From CAYOHP01 sp964403795 [NCBI: uncultured bacterium] (GTDB taxonomy: Bacteria > Muiribacteriota > UBA6191 > CAZXTJ01), in contig CAYOHP010000050.1 in assembly GCA_964403795.1 (NCBI GenBank), positions 1 through 40,770 of the forward strand: a stretch of 40,770 nucleotides of DNA. The letters run 5' to 3'. Position numbers and translations under genes: made by a program. Shown here in pieces: positions 16,589 to 24,213 of the stretch; positions within the stretch are counted from its first letter, which is position 1, and each line of letters opens with the position of its first letter. The notes under the pieces are model-generated. The model saw only the letters and a program-made list of their open reading frames with translations, was not told the DNA's origin and made no database searches.

Positions 16589-17698
16589 ATGTCGGTGCTC
16601 GGATCGGGACTGGCTCGGCGCGCGGCGATGCTCTCGCTCGTGGGGATCGCCATCTGCCTGGGCTCTTCGCTGGGCCTCTCCTACGCCCTGGTGGGGCCGA
16701 TGGACCGGGCCGCCGCGGCCCGTATCTCGCTGCTGCTGCTCTTCGCCCTCTTCCTCTTCGCCGCCATGATGCTGGTCGAGCTCCGGAAATGGGTCCTGGA
16801 TCCTCTCGAGAGGATCGCCGGCGACATCAAGCGGTCGGCCGACCGGATGGACCTGGGCAAGTTCATCGAGCATGGCCAGGAGGACGAGATCGGAGCCGTG
16901 GTCGAGGCGTACAACCAGCTCCTGGTGATGCTGCGGGTCCTCCTCGGTGCCATGCGGGAGACCACGGCCCTGATCGAGGACTCGTGCCGGTCCGTCTCGG
17001 AACTGGCTGCCCAGGTCACCGACGGTGCCGGGAGGGCGCGGGTGCTCCTGGACGGAGCGGCAGGGTCGGTCGGGGACATGCGGGAGCTGGTCCGTTCCTT
17101 CCAGGTCTCGGTGGAGGAGGTCGACAGGATCGCGGCCAGGGCCAGCGGGGAGGCCGTCCAGGGGAGGGAGTCGGTGGAGCTCGCCCTCGAGACCATCGAG
17201 GAGATCCGTCGCAGCGCCTTCTCCATCACCGAGACCCTGGACCGGATCGGGGACATCTCGGACCAGACCAACCTGCTGGCCCTGAACGCGGCCATCGAGT
17301 CCGCCCGGGCCGGGGAACACGGACGGGGTTTCGCGGTCGTCGCCGACGAGGTCCGCAACCTCGCCCGGCGCTCCTCGGTGCTGGCTGCCGAGATCGCCGA
17401 GAGCGTGGCCGTGACCGAGGCCAGGATCGACACCGGGACCCGCCTCGGGGACACGGCCCGGGAGCGCCTGGTGGGGATCGTCTCCGGGGTCGAGACCACC
17501 GCCAACCTGATGCGGGAACTGGTGGCCAGGATCGCCGCCCACTCCGATCTCGGCGACCGGACCTCGCGGGGCCTGCGCGACCTGGCCGAGGCGACTGCCG
17601 GGAACGTGGAGATCTCGGGCCGGGCGATCGAGGTCATCGAAGGGCTCCAGGCAAAGGCCCGGGAGATGAATGCCCTGGTCTCGGAGTTCGAGCTCTGA
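16589..17698 (+). CDS. Short chemoreceptor 3 with nearly no external domain
   Basis: A 369-residue methyl-accepting protein. Two membrane helices (about 10-30 and 41-60) are joined by only some 10 residues, so there is no room for an external ligand domain. A HAMP follows (about 65-115, [16 protein letters not shown]), then a signalling hairpin whose tip from residue 226, [20 protein letters not shown], is canonical ([19 protein letters not shown]). The arm after QTN is 144 residues, about two heptads shorter than in receptors 1 and 2. It may therefore belong to another array and may sense through its membrane helices or a partner. ATG 16589 is chosen over far upstream in-frame starts; TACCCT ends eight bases before it. 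A membrane TPR gene follows after 35 bases. Confidence 0.92.
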   Translation: MSVLGSGLARRAAMLSLVGIAICLGSSLGLSYALVGPMDRAAAARISLLLLFALFLFAAMMLVELRKWVLDPLERIAGDIKRSADRMDLGKFIEHGQEDEIGAVVEAYNQLLVMLRVLLGAMRETTALIEDSCRSVSELAAQVTDGAGRARVLLDGAAGSVGDMRELVRSFQVSVEEVDRIAARASGEAVQGRESVELALETIEEIRRSAFSITETLDRIGDISDQTNLLALNAAIESARAGEHGRGFAVVADEVRNLARRSSVLAAEIAESVAVTEARIDTGTRLGDTARERLVGIVSGVETTANLMRELVARIAAHSDLGDRTSRGLRDLAEATAGNVEISGRAIEVIEGLQAKAREMNALVSEFEL

Positions 17699-17733
17699 GC
17701 CCGACCAGGGAACGGTCCGGCGGCGATGCCCGG

Positions 17734-18969
17734 ATGGGGGAGCGGGAAGGCCCTGTCGAAGCCCCGCGGTTCTGGCACGAGCCGTGGGTGGGAGCCTTCC
17801 TGCTGGTGGCGCTGCCGCCCCTCGGTTGGTTGGCCATCACCAGGTCGCCCCAGGTGGACGAGGACTGGAAGCGGGTCCTCAAGCTCATGGTCGGTGTGCT
17901 GGTGCTCTCGCTGGTCGGGACGGAGGTGGGCACCGGGGCGCTCTCGAGCGCATGGCGTCACGGACTCGGATTCCTCTCCAAGGTGGCCGCCAGGGGATTG
18001 CTCCGGGCGGGGAGGCTCGACGACGCGAAGCGGGCGGCGGATCGGGCCCGGAGGCTCCTGCCCGAGGATCGCTCCGTCGCCTGGACGAGCGCAGCGATCG
18101 CCGCCGCGGACGGTGACGGGGCCGGGGAGCTGGCCCTGCTGGAGCAGGCCGTGGGGCGCGACGACCCGGGGGTCCGGGCCCCGCCCCAGTGGACCGTGGC
18201 GCTGGGGCGCGCCTACCTCGAGCGGGGCGACCTGGAAGGGGTGGACCGCTGCCTGGAATCCCTCAAGGGGTACGCAGGACGCGCCGCGGGCGGGGCCACC
18301 CTGAGGGCTGCCCGGCTGCTGGCGGCCGGGAAGGCGAGCGAGGCCGAGGATGCGGCCCGGCGAGTCATCCTGGACTTCGACGTCTCGACCTTCGCCGACG
18401 CCTACGAGGAGGTGGCGCGCTCCCGGGCAGCCCGGGAACGCTGGGAGGAAGCCGCCTACTTCGCCCTGGAGGCCTTCCGCCATGATCCGACCCGGGAGCA
18501 CCTGGTGGCCGAGGTGAGGTCCCATGTGGCCAAGGCCGGAGGCGACCATGTTCCCTGGCGCGCCTTCCGGCAGGCCTGCTGGATCCGGGGCCCCATCGGC
18601 GGAGGCCAGGCCGTCGACTCCGAGGCCGCGGATCGGCTGGCGGGCCATGTGCTGGAGCGATACCCCGACTTCGCGGCCGGCGACCTCGTCCTGCACTCCC
18701 GGGGCTCGTACTGGTTCTACGAGAAGAAGGACCACGAGCGGGCCCTGGGGTTCTACCGGGAGGGCCTGGAGCGCTTCCCGGCGGGCGAGACGCGGTGTCG
18801 TACCCTCCACCAGTCGGCGCGTTGCCTGATCGAACTCGAGCGATTCGAGGAGGCAGTGGCGGCTGCCCGCCAGGTGCAGGACGAGTGTCCCGGGGATCTG
18901 GCCGGTGCCGCCCGCGGCCTCGAGGCCCGGGCCCGGCGCAGGGCCAGGGAGAAGGACGGGAAGGGCTGA
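17734..18969 (+). CDS. Membrane-anchored TPR-like protein of unknown function
   Basis: A 411-residue protein with two N-terminal membrane helices (VGAFLLVALPPLGWLAI and VLKLMVGVLVLSLVG), then a long Ala/Arg/Glu-rich helical region with TPR-like repeats (GLLRAGRLDDAKRAADRARRL, EEAAYFALEAFRHDP, ERALGFYREGLERFP, RFEEAVAAARQ). The soluble part is probably on one face of the membrane as a scaffold; its side cannot be told from sequence. The start ATG 17734 gives the membrane helices directly; an earlier ATG at 17726 is out of frame. It lies 35 bases after receptor 3 and 6 bases before the next gene. That places it in a run ending in an ABC transporter, so it may be an accessory subunit. No precise family is recognised. 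Confidence 0.8.
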   Translation: MGEREGPVEAPRFWHEPWVGAFLLVALPPLGWLAITRSPQVDEDWKRVLKLMVGVLVLSLVGTEVGTGALSSAWRHGLGFLSKVAARGLLRAGRLDDAKRAADRARRLLPEDRSVAWTSAAIAAADGDGAGELALLEQAVGRDDPGVRAPPQWTVALGRAYLERGDLEGVDRCLESLKGYAGRAAGGATLRAARLLAAGKASEAEDAARRVILDFDVSTFADAYEEVARSRAARERWEEAAYFALEAFRHDPTREHLVAEVRSHVAKAGGDHVPWRAFRQACWIRGPIGGGQAVDSEAADRLAGHVLERYPDFAAGDLVLHSRGSYWFYEKKDHERALGFYREGLERFPAGETRCRTLHQSARCLIELERFEEAVAAARQVQDECPGDLAGAARGLEARARRRAREKDGKG

Positions 18970-18975
18970 GGCCGG

Positions 18976-19824
18976 ATGGGCGACGCGTCTTCGGAAGGGG
19001 TCGGGCGTCCGGTCCCCGGGCAGGCGGACGGGAAGGTCCTGGTCAGCCTGGCGGGCACCGGTGTTCCCGGCGGGGCCTGGATCCTCAGGGCGCTGGAGGC
19101 CCTGGAGGCTCGAGGTGCCCGGTACCACAAGCGGATCCCGGCGGTGAGCGAGGTCTCGCTGGAGCGGGAGACCACGGTGCGCGGCGGTCCGGTCGGGTCG
19201 GGTGGCTTCACCGAGGTCGTCCACCGGCACTCCTGGGCGTCCTTCCTGGTGGAGCCGGAGCTCTCGACCGAGGGGTTGGACGGGTTACGGACCAGGATCG
19301 GTTCCCTGCCTCCCCGCATCCGCGGATTCCGGACCCGCCTGGGCTACGCCTTCCCGGCCCGGGAAGCCGAGGCCCTGGAGGTCACCGTGCTGGTGCATGA
19401 CGAGACCCGCTGGGAGCTGCAGCTGGGGGTCGACGCCGGCACCGTCCTCGACCTGGAGGATCGCAAGGCCTCCCGGGCACGGTCCCTGCTCCTCGCCGAC
19501 CTCGGCGAGGCCCTGTACGACGTCACGGGTGCTCCCCATGGACTGGTCGCGGTCGGTCTCGGCCTGCCTTCCCACGGAGTCGGAGAGGGAGGCTGGAGGT
19601 ACCTGGGTTCGACCCTGGTGGAGAAGCTCGGCAGGAGTCGGATCGAGGCCGTGTCCCGGTCGTGCTTCAAGTCCTGGGAGCTGGCGGACGGCGGTTGGAT
19701 GCTGGCACCCTCCCCGCTGGACGATCCGGACCGGGCCGCGGAGGAGGGGATCCGGGAGGCCCTCGGGCCGCTCCGCCACGTGGGTGCCGGGGAGATGGGC
19801 CAGCGCCCTTGGAGATCCGATTGA
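18976..19824 (+). CDS. Protein of unknown function, coupled to the ABC ATPase
   Basis: A 282-residue soluble protein with no signal peptide or membrane helix and no family I can name. It contains alternating beta-strand-like segments (ALEVTVLVHDETRWELQLGV), a Gly-rich early segment (VLVSLAGTGVPGGAW) and an acidic C-terminus. Its reality as a gene is supported by its place, 6 bases after the TPR gene and with its stop codon forming the start of the next gene (TTGA at 19821). It also keeps the strong GC bias at third positions. By context it could be an accessory factor of the ABC system that follows. No function is claimed. Confidence 0.7.
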   Translation: MGDASSEGVGRPVPGQADGKVLVSLAGTGVPGGAWILRALEALEARGARYHKRIPAVSEVSLERETTVRGGPVGSGGFTEVVHRHSWASFLVEPELSTEGLDGLRTRIGSLPPRIRGFRTRLGYAFPAREAEALEVTVLVHDETRWELQLGVDAGTVLDLEDRKASRARSLLLADLGEALYDVTGAPHGLVAVGLGLPSHGVGEGGWRYLGSTLVEKLGRSRIEAVSRSCFKSWELADGGWMLAPSPLDDPDRAAEEGIREALGPLRHVGAGEMGQRPWRSD

Positions 19825-20603
19825 ACGACGAACAGGGGTCTGCTCCCAGCATCGAGGTCCGTGGACTGACCCGGCGCTTCGGGAACCTGGTGGCGGTCGA
19901 CGGCGTGGACCTGACGGTGGCGCGCGGCGAGTTCTTCGGACTTCTCGGCCACAACGGCGCCGGCAAGTCCACGATGATCAAGATGATGACCGGCCTGCTC
20001 GCCCCGACCTCGGGGACCGTCCGGGTCCTGGGGGTGGACATGGCGGAGGACCCGGTGGTCGCCAAGCGCAGTTTCGGCCTGCTCCCGGAGGGGTCCGCGC
20101 TCTTCGAGCGCCTCACGGGGAGGGAGTTCGTCTCCTTCGCGGGAAGGATGTACGGAGTCGAGGAGTCCGAGGTCCGGGTCCGCTGCGAGGAACTCTTCGA
20201 TCTCCTGGAGCTGGAGGACAGGGACCGCCTGGTGGCGGACTACTCGACCGGCATGAAGCGCAAGGTGGGGCTGGCGGCGGCCCTCATCCATGCACCGAGG
20301 ATCCTGTTCCTGGACGAGCCGTTCAACGGGATGGACGTGATCACCACCCGGGTGGTCCGCGAGCTCCTCGCCCGCCTGGTGCAGCGGGGAGTGACGATCA
20401 TGTTCTGCTCCCACATCCTCGAGATCGTCGAGAAGCTCTGCACCCGCCTGGCGATCCTCAAGAAGGGGCGCATCGTGGCCCAGGGAACCCTGGAGGAGCT
20501 GCGACACGGGACGGGTGCCGAGGGCGGGCTCGAGGAGCTCTTCCTCCACTACACGGGGAGCCGGGAAGGTAGCGGCCGGAGCGAGCTGACTTGGCTGTCG
20601 TGA
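19821..20603 (+). CDS. ABC transporter ATP-binding protein (ABC-2 type)
   Basis: The ATPase subunit of an ABC-2 type exporter, 260 residues. Visible motifs: Walker A LLGHNGAGKST, signature YSTGMKRKV, Walker B RILFLDEPFNGMD, and the switch histidine in FCSHILEI. The Q-loop position reads LLPEGSALFERLTG, with Glu for Gln, which is common in this subfamily. The start is TTG 19821, overlapping the previous stop, with GGAG six bases upstream; the frame is open before that but lacks family similarity there. The 3' end overlaps the permease gene by 13 bases. Homologues drive export of drugs, lipids, peptides or polysaccharides. The substrate here cannot be read from the sequence. Confidence 0.94.
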   Translation: MNDEQGSAPSIEVRGLTRRFGNLVAVDGVDLTVARGEFFGLLGHNGAGKSTMIKMMTGLLAPTSGTVRVLGVDMAEDPVVAKRSFGLLPEGSALFERLTGREFVSFAGRMYGVEESEVRVRCEELFDLLELEDRDRLVADYSTGMKRKVGLAAALIHAPRILFLDEPFNGMDVITTRVVRELLARLVQRGVTIMFCSHILEIVEKLCTRLAILKKGRIVAQGTLEELRHGTGAEGGLEELFLHYTGSREGSGRSELTWLS

Positions 20604-22228
20604 ACCATGTGCTGTGGCTGAAGGCCAGGCTGGCCGGGAGGCTCCGGGGATCCCGGACGGCCCACGTGCTCTCGGTGGCGGGCACCCTCTCGGGACTGGG
20701 ACTCTCCCTGGCCTTTGCGGCGGTGCTTGCTCTCTACGTGGCCGAAGCCGGTCCGATCACGGGGCGCCCCATCCTGGCCACCGGCCTGCTGGCCATGTAC
20801 GCCAGCTGGGTCTTCGCCCCGGCGTTGGGCTACCGGGTCAGCGAGGGGCTCGACCCGGCCCTGCTTGCCCACTTCCCGGTCTCGCGGGCCGAACTCTCGC
20901 TGGCCGTGCTGTTCGCCAACTTCCTCGATCCGGTGGTGCTGGTCTCTTCCCCCGTGCTGGTCGCAGGCGTGGTGTGCGGCTGGGTGCTGGGCGGCGACCC
21001 CTTGGCGGCCGGGGTCGGGGCCGGCCTCTTCCTCTTCCACGCCATGGCGACCTCGCAGCTCTTCTACCTCCTGATGCTCGGTTCGATCCGGAGGCGGAGT
21101 GCGCGGGACCTGGCGATGATCGCGCTCCCCCTGCTGATCTTCGCGGTCTCCATCTTCGTGCAGCTGGAGGCCTGGAGCTTCGAGCGCGCCGGGGACGACC
21201 TGGTACTCCAGGCCGCCAAGTCCTTGGGCTGGGTGGAGCACCTGGCCACCTGGCTCCCGCCGGGTCTCCTCATGGAGGCCATCCTGCCGGTTTCGGAGGG
21301 AACGGTCTTCCGGCCCTGGGAGGCGGTGGGACTGCTGGCGGCGATCGCCGTCCTCACCGTGGTGGTGGCGACGCGGGTCTCCTTCCGCTCCCTCGACGAG
21401 ACCGGGATGGAGGTCCCGCCCGTCCCGGGCAAGGCCGGAGCGGGCGAGGACCACCTGTACCGGTTCTTCCTGCGGCTGGTCCCGTCCCGGCCGGTGGCGG
21501 CCAGGGCCGCGGTCGAGTGCCGCCTGATGTGCCGGGAACCCCAGTACGTCCTGATGGCCTTGATGTACCTGGTGCTCCTGGCCGCGAGCCTGTCCTGGGC
21601 CACGACCCGTCCGGATCGGTCGGAGGCGGCCAGGGCCCTCTCCCCGCTCCTCCTCTACTCAGGGATCTTCGTGTTCGCCGGCCCGGTCCTGAACTCCTTC
21701 GCGGTGGAGCGGGGCGCCTTGCGCTTCGCCTGTTCCTCGCCCGTCGACGCCCTGAGGTACGTGCTGGGGAAGAACCTGGGTGCCTGGCTTCCCATCACCT
21801 GCCTCCATGCGATCGCCGCCCTCGTGGTCGCCTGGGTCGCCGAGACATGGCTCCTGGGATTCTTGACCTCGCTGGTGGCGGGCCAGGTTGCCCTCTGGTC
21901 CCTGATCGGCGTGGGAAACATCGCCTCGTGCCTGGCCCCCCAGCCCCTCCCGGCCCAGGGCAGCGTCTCCGCCAAGGCCACCACCATGAGCCAGCTGGCG
22001 CTCACCATGACCGTGGGCACGCTCGGCATCGGGCTCTCCATGACGATCGCCCTGGTCGGTGTCGGGATCGCACTCCTGCCGCTCGCCTGGGGACCCGCCT
22101 GGCGGGCCGGTCCAGGCTTCCCGGCCCTGGGACTCGCCTGGGTGGCAGGTGCCTATACGATGTCGACCCTGGCGGCCAGCTACCTCTTCGGGCGGCGCCA
22201 GGAGGAGATCCTCGAGATCCTGGGCTAG
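20591..22228 (+). CDS. ABC-2 type transporter permease
   Basis: A 545-residue polytopic membrane protein with about 12 hydrophobic helices (for instance LSLAFAAVLALYVAEA, PVVLVSSPVLVAGVVCGWVLG and TLGIGLSMTIALVGVGIALLPLAWG). It is paired with the ATPase gene it overlaps, so it is the membrane channel of that transporter. The size is above that of simple ABC-2 permeases and fits the double-length 'putative ABC exporter' type with two six-helix halves separated by a soluble loop near residues 270-310. The start is TTG 20591, with GGAG nine bases before; GTG 20600 (overlapping the ATPase stop as GTGA) is an alternative. The next gene begins 65 bases later. Confidence 0.88.
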   Translation: MAVVNHVLWLKARLAGRLRGSRTAHVLSVAGTLSGLGLSLAFAAVLALYVAEAGPITGRPILATGLLAMYASWVFAPALGYRVSEGLDPALLAHFPVSRAELSLAVLFANFLDPVVLVSSPVLVAGVVCGWVLGGDPLAAGVGAGLFLFHAMATSQLFYLLMLGSIRRRSARDLAMIALPLLIFAVSIFVQLEAWSFERAGDDLVLQAAKSLGWVEHLATWLPPGLLMEAILPVSEGTVFRPWEAVGLLAAIAVLTVVVATRVSFRSLDETGMEVPPVPGKAGAGEDHLYRFFLRLVPSRPVAARAAVECRLMCREPQYVLMALMYLVLLAASLSWATTRPDRSEAARALSPLLLYSGIFVFAGPVLNSFAVERGALRFACSSPVDALRYVLGKNLGAWLPITCLHAIAALVVAWVAETWLLGFLTSLVAGQVALWSLIGVGNIASCLAPQPLPAQGSVSAKATTMSQLALTMTVGTLGIGLSMTIALVGVGIALLPLAWGPAWRAGPGFPALGLAWVAGAYTMSTLAASYLFGRRQEEILEILG

Positions 22229-22293
22229 GATAGGTGGTCCTGGCTGGATCCCGGGTGCGGAGCATGCTACGCAAGGTTCGGTAGGAGGACGGG

Positions 22294-22929
22294 ATGAACA
22301 AGTTCTGGAAGGTAGCCCTGGCGCTGGGGGGACTGGCCCTGGTCTGGACAGTGGCCCGTCTCCTGTCCGGCGACGAAGCGGAGGATGCGGAGACCGGTAC
22401 CGACCGTCCTTCCGGCACGCCCGGCAAGGACGAGGCGAAGTCCTCGCGTCCCTCCGAGTCCGGACCTTCCAAGGGGGAAGGCCAGAAGGCCGGTCCCGAG
22501 AGCGATGGCGGGATCGTGAGGGACGGCCGGATGCGCGGCGGGACCTGGAACTTCGCACCGAGCGACGCCGCCACCGATGCTCCCGGCTTCCTGGTGCTCC
22601 GGGATGTACCCAAGAGCTCGATCCTGGTCGACGGGAAGGCCGTCGAGCTGCGGGGCGGCTTCCGGGGATTCCGGGAGGTTCCCTGCGGTAAGCACTCGCT
22701 CGAGCTCGAGGGTTACGGTGGGACGCGGGTCAAGGTCGATGTGGAGATGCCGGCTGGCGGTTGCATCGTGCTGATCTACGAGGACACCGGTGGGCCGCCC
22801 CGTCTGGAGCCCGATCGCGATTGGGGCCCGCAGTACATCGGCCTGGCGATGGGAGGAGCCATGGGACAGGCCCTGTGGCCCTGGCCTCGCGAGGGTGGCG
22901 ACCCGGGTGCGTCTGCCAAGACCACCTGA
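22294..22929 (+). CDS. Membrane-anchored protein with PEGA-like domain
   Basis: A 211-residue protein with an N-terminal hydrophobic anchor or signal (FWKVALALGGLALVWTVARLL), a charged Ser/Glu/Lys/Gly-rich linker (about 25-75), then a compact beta domain (about 97-160) resembling the PEGA surface-layer fold: LVLRDVPKSSILVDGKAVEL, a Gly-rich turn, VPCGKHSLELEGYGGTR, and a closing strand with VKVDVEMPAGGCIVLIYED. PEGA domains are usually extracellular and may help attach proteins to the envelope. ATG 22294 has a strong ribosome binding site, GGAGGACGGG. The gene lies 65 bases after the ABC permease on the same strand and may be cotranscribed. It ends in a convergent gap with a hairpin. Confidence 0.75.
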   Translation: MNKFWKVALALGGLALVWTVARLLSGDEAEDAETGTDRPSGTPGKDEAKSSRPSESGPSKGEGQKAGPESDGGIVRDGRMRGGTWNFAPSDAATDAPGFLVLRDVPKSSILVDGKAVELRGGFRGFREVPCGKHSLELEGYGGTRVKVDVEMPAGGCIVLIYEDTGGPPRLEPDRDWGPQYIGLAMGGAMGQALWPWPREGGDPGASAKTT

Positions 22930-22933
22930 GGGT

Positions 22934-22967
22934 CCGACGAGGGCCTGAGACTCCGGCTCTCCGTCGG
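22934..22967. terminator. Bidirectional hairpin terminator candidate
   Basis: In the 50-base gap between convergent genes, bases 22934-22945 pair with 22955-22967. The stem has twelve pairs including one G-T and a single bulged C, and the loop has 9 bases. This is the best stem-loop in the window and is placed where a two-way terminator is needed. No T-tract follows, so termination might be hairpin-only or Rho-assisted. Confidence 0.5.
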
Positions 22968-22979
22968 GGTGGTGGCGAT

Positions 22980-24131
22980 CTATCCGCCGCCGCTCCCTCG
23001 CCCGTCCCCGGTCCCACGACCGGAACCCGTGCCGGTCCGCAGGGTTCTCCCGCTCCCGGTCCCGGTGGCCGTGCGCCGTCCGTCCCCGGTACCGACCGTG
23101 CCTCCGCCGGGTGAGGAGTCTCCGGTCCCGGTTCCCCCCCCTGGGATGGTCACGGCACCGGTTCCGGTCCCGGTCCCACCTCCGGGAAGGGGCGAGGTGT
23201 CGTCGGTGATCCCGCTCCCGGTCCCGCCTTGGGCGGCGAGTTGCGAGCGGGCGTTGTAACCGCAGAAGTACTGCACCGCGTGGTGTCCCTGGAGCCGGGC
23301 CAACCAGAGGGGCGGGAGGACCTGGTTCAGGACCGAGAGATCCTTGGAAGTGGGATCCCGTCCCAGGACCTGCTGGGCTCGCGCATAGATCCTGGGCTGG
23401 AGGTCCAGGATCAGGCGCATGGCGATCCCCAGGGCTTTGCTGCGGACCGAGAGTCCCAGGTCCCTCAGGGCCGATTCGGCGTCCTGCAGCGCCGCCAGCA
23501 GCGGTTCGGCCCTGGCATCGCCATCCGGGAAGTGGATCGGACCTCGAGCCGAACCGGGAACCGCATCGAGCAGCTTCCGGGCCTTGGCGATCCGGGGCTC
23601 GCCCGAGGACCAGTCGACGACCTGGGCCCGGTAGTCCCGGTCGGGCTTGTGGTCGGGGTGGACCTCCTTCAGGGGGAGGATCTCGGAGCGTTCCAGGGAA
23701 CGTCCCGCGAGGCGTCGGGAGTGGGTCTCCCAGGGGGGAGAGACCTTGCCCCGGGCGGCATCCCCGAGGCCTCGCTCGAACAGGCTCCCACCCACTCGAT
23801 TCAGGCTGTCGACCCACGGCGGGGGCAAGGCCGAGAGCGGATAGGTTCCCACGAGGTCGTCGAACTCCGGGGTGAGCGGGGGAGGGGGAGGGAACTGGAG
23901 GGTCTCGCCGCGATGGACGACGATGGCCCGGGGGGCGGTACGCGCCAGGGTGGCGTACCTGTCGTAGAGGGGCTTCACTTCGGTCGCGAGGGTCCGGTCA
24001 TAGTCCCGCAGGGCCTGGTCGAGGGGAGCCACCGGCGCGGGCGGAGCAGCCTCGAGTCCCGGAGTGCAGACGATCCCGGCGAGGAGGAGGACCCTGAGCA
24101 GGAGCGGGAGTCGGGAGGAGGAAGGCGTCAC
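22980..24131 (-). CDS. Secreted protein of unknown function with Gly/Thr-rich tail
   Basis: A 383-residue protein (from GTG 24131) with a signal peptide (LPLLLRVLLLAGIVCTPGLEA), a helical middle region with many Leu/Arg/Asp residues and no family I recognise, and a tail of about 80 residues dominated by Gly and Thr (GGGTGTGTGAVTIPGGGTGTG and similar). The tail looks like a flexible, repeat-derived extension, perhaps surface exposed. GTG 24146 would add five residues; 24131 is favoured because TACAGT (24143 to 24138) ends seven bases before it, predicting a leaderless message. Neither start has a ribosome binding site. The gene diverges from the TPR gene at 24214. Confidence 0.72.
   Translation of the reverse strand: MTPSSSRLPLLLRVLLLAGIVCTPGLEAAPPAPVAPLDQALRDYDRTLATEVKPLYDRYATLARTAPRAIVVHRGETLQFPPPPPLTPEFDDLVGTYPLSALPPPWVDSLNRVGGSLFERGLGDAARGKVSPPWETHSRRLAGRSLERSEILPLKEVHPDHKPDRDYRAQVVDWSSGEPRIAKARKLLDAVPGSARGPIHFPDGDARAEPLLAALQDAESALRDLGLSVRSKALGIAMRLILDLQPRIYARAQQVLGRDPTSKDLSVLNQVLPPLWLARLQGHHAVQYFCGYNARSQLAAQGGTGSGITDDTSPLPGGGTGTGTGAVTIPGGGTGTGDSSPGGGTVGTGDGRRTATGTGSGRTLRTGTGSGRGTGDGRGSGGG
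22983..23234 (-). repeat. Low-complexity repeat encoding the Gly/Thr tail
   Basis: On the plus strand this stretch is full of imperfect short repeats of ccggtcccggtcc and ccggtnccg type. On the coding strand they give GGxGTGTG-like units. The unit length varies and no spacer-like unique segments are present, so it is coding low-complexity DNA likely to change length by slippage. Confidence 0.6.
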
Positions 24132-24195
24132 GCCCGGACTGTACACCCATGGACGCGAGCCCGAAACCGGCCGGATGGCGGGCGGAGGATCCGGG

Positions 24196-24204
24196 TGTTA
24201 GCAT
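24196..24204 (+). promoter_or_regulatory. Extended -10 element before the TPR gene, predicted leaderless
   Basis: TGT plus TAGCAT forms an extended -10 whose hexamer (24199-24204) ends nine bases before ATG 24214, giving a leader of about three bases. The block GTGTTAGCATC recurs in related form (GTGTTACGCTC) before the sppA-like gene. On the other strand TACAGT at 24143-24138 faces the opposite way for the divergent gene. Confidence 0.4.
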
Positions 24205-24213
24205 CCCCCGTCC

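Noticed and set aside
15166-17697. Frame continuity upstream of the membrane TPR gene back to 15166 on the plus strand.
   Set aside because: The upstream part overlaps the exported TPR gene and receptor 3 in other frames and has a low-complexity composition. The real gene starts at ATG 17734.
22226-22231. TAGGAT over the ABC permease stop codon as a promoter for the PEGA-like gene.
   Set aside because: No -35 or TG extension supports it and the gene may simply be read from the upstream operon.
22983-23234. Repeat-rich stretch considered as a CRISPR array or direct-repeat cluster.
   Set aside because: Units are very short, irregular and in frame with a Gly/Thr-rich protein tail. There are no unique spacers and no cas genes.
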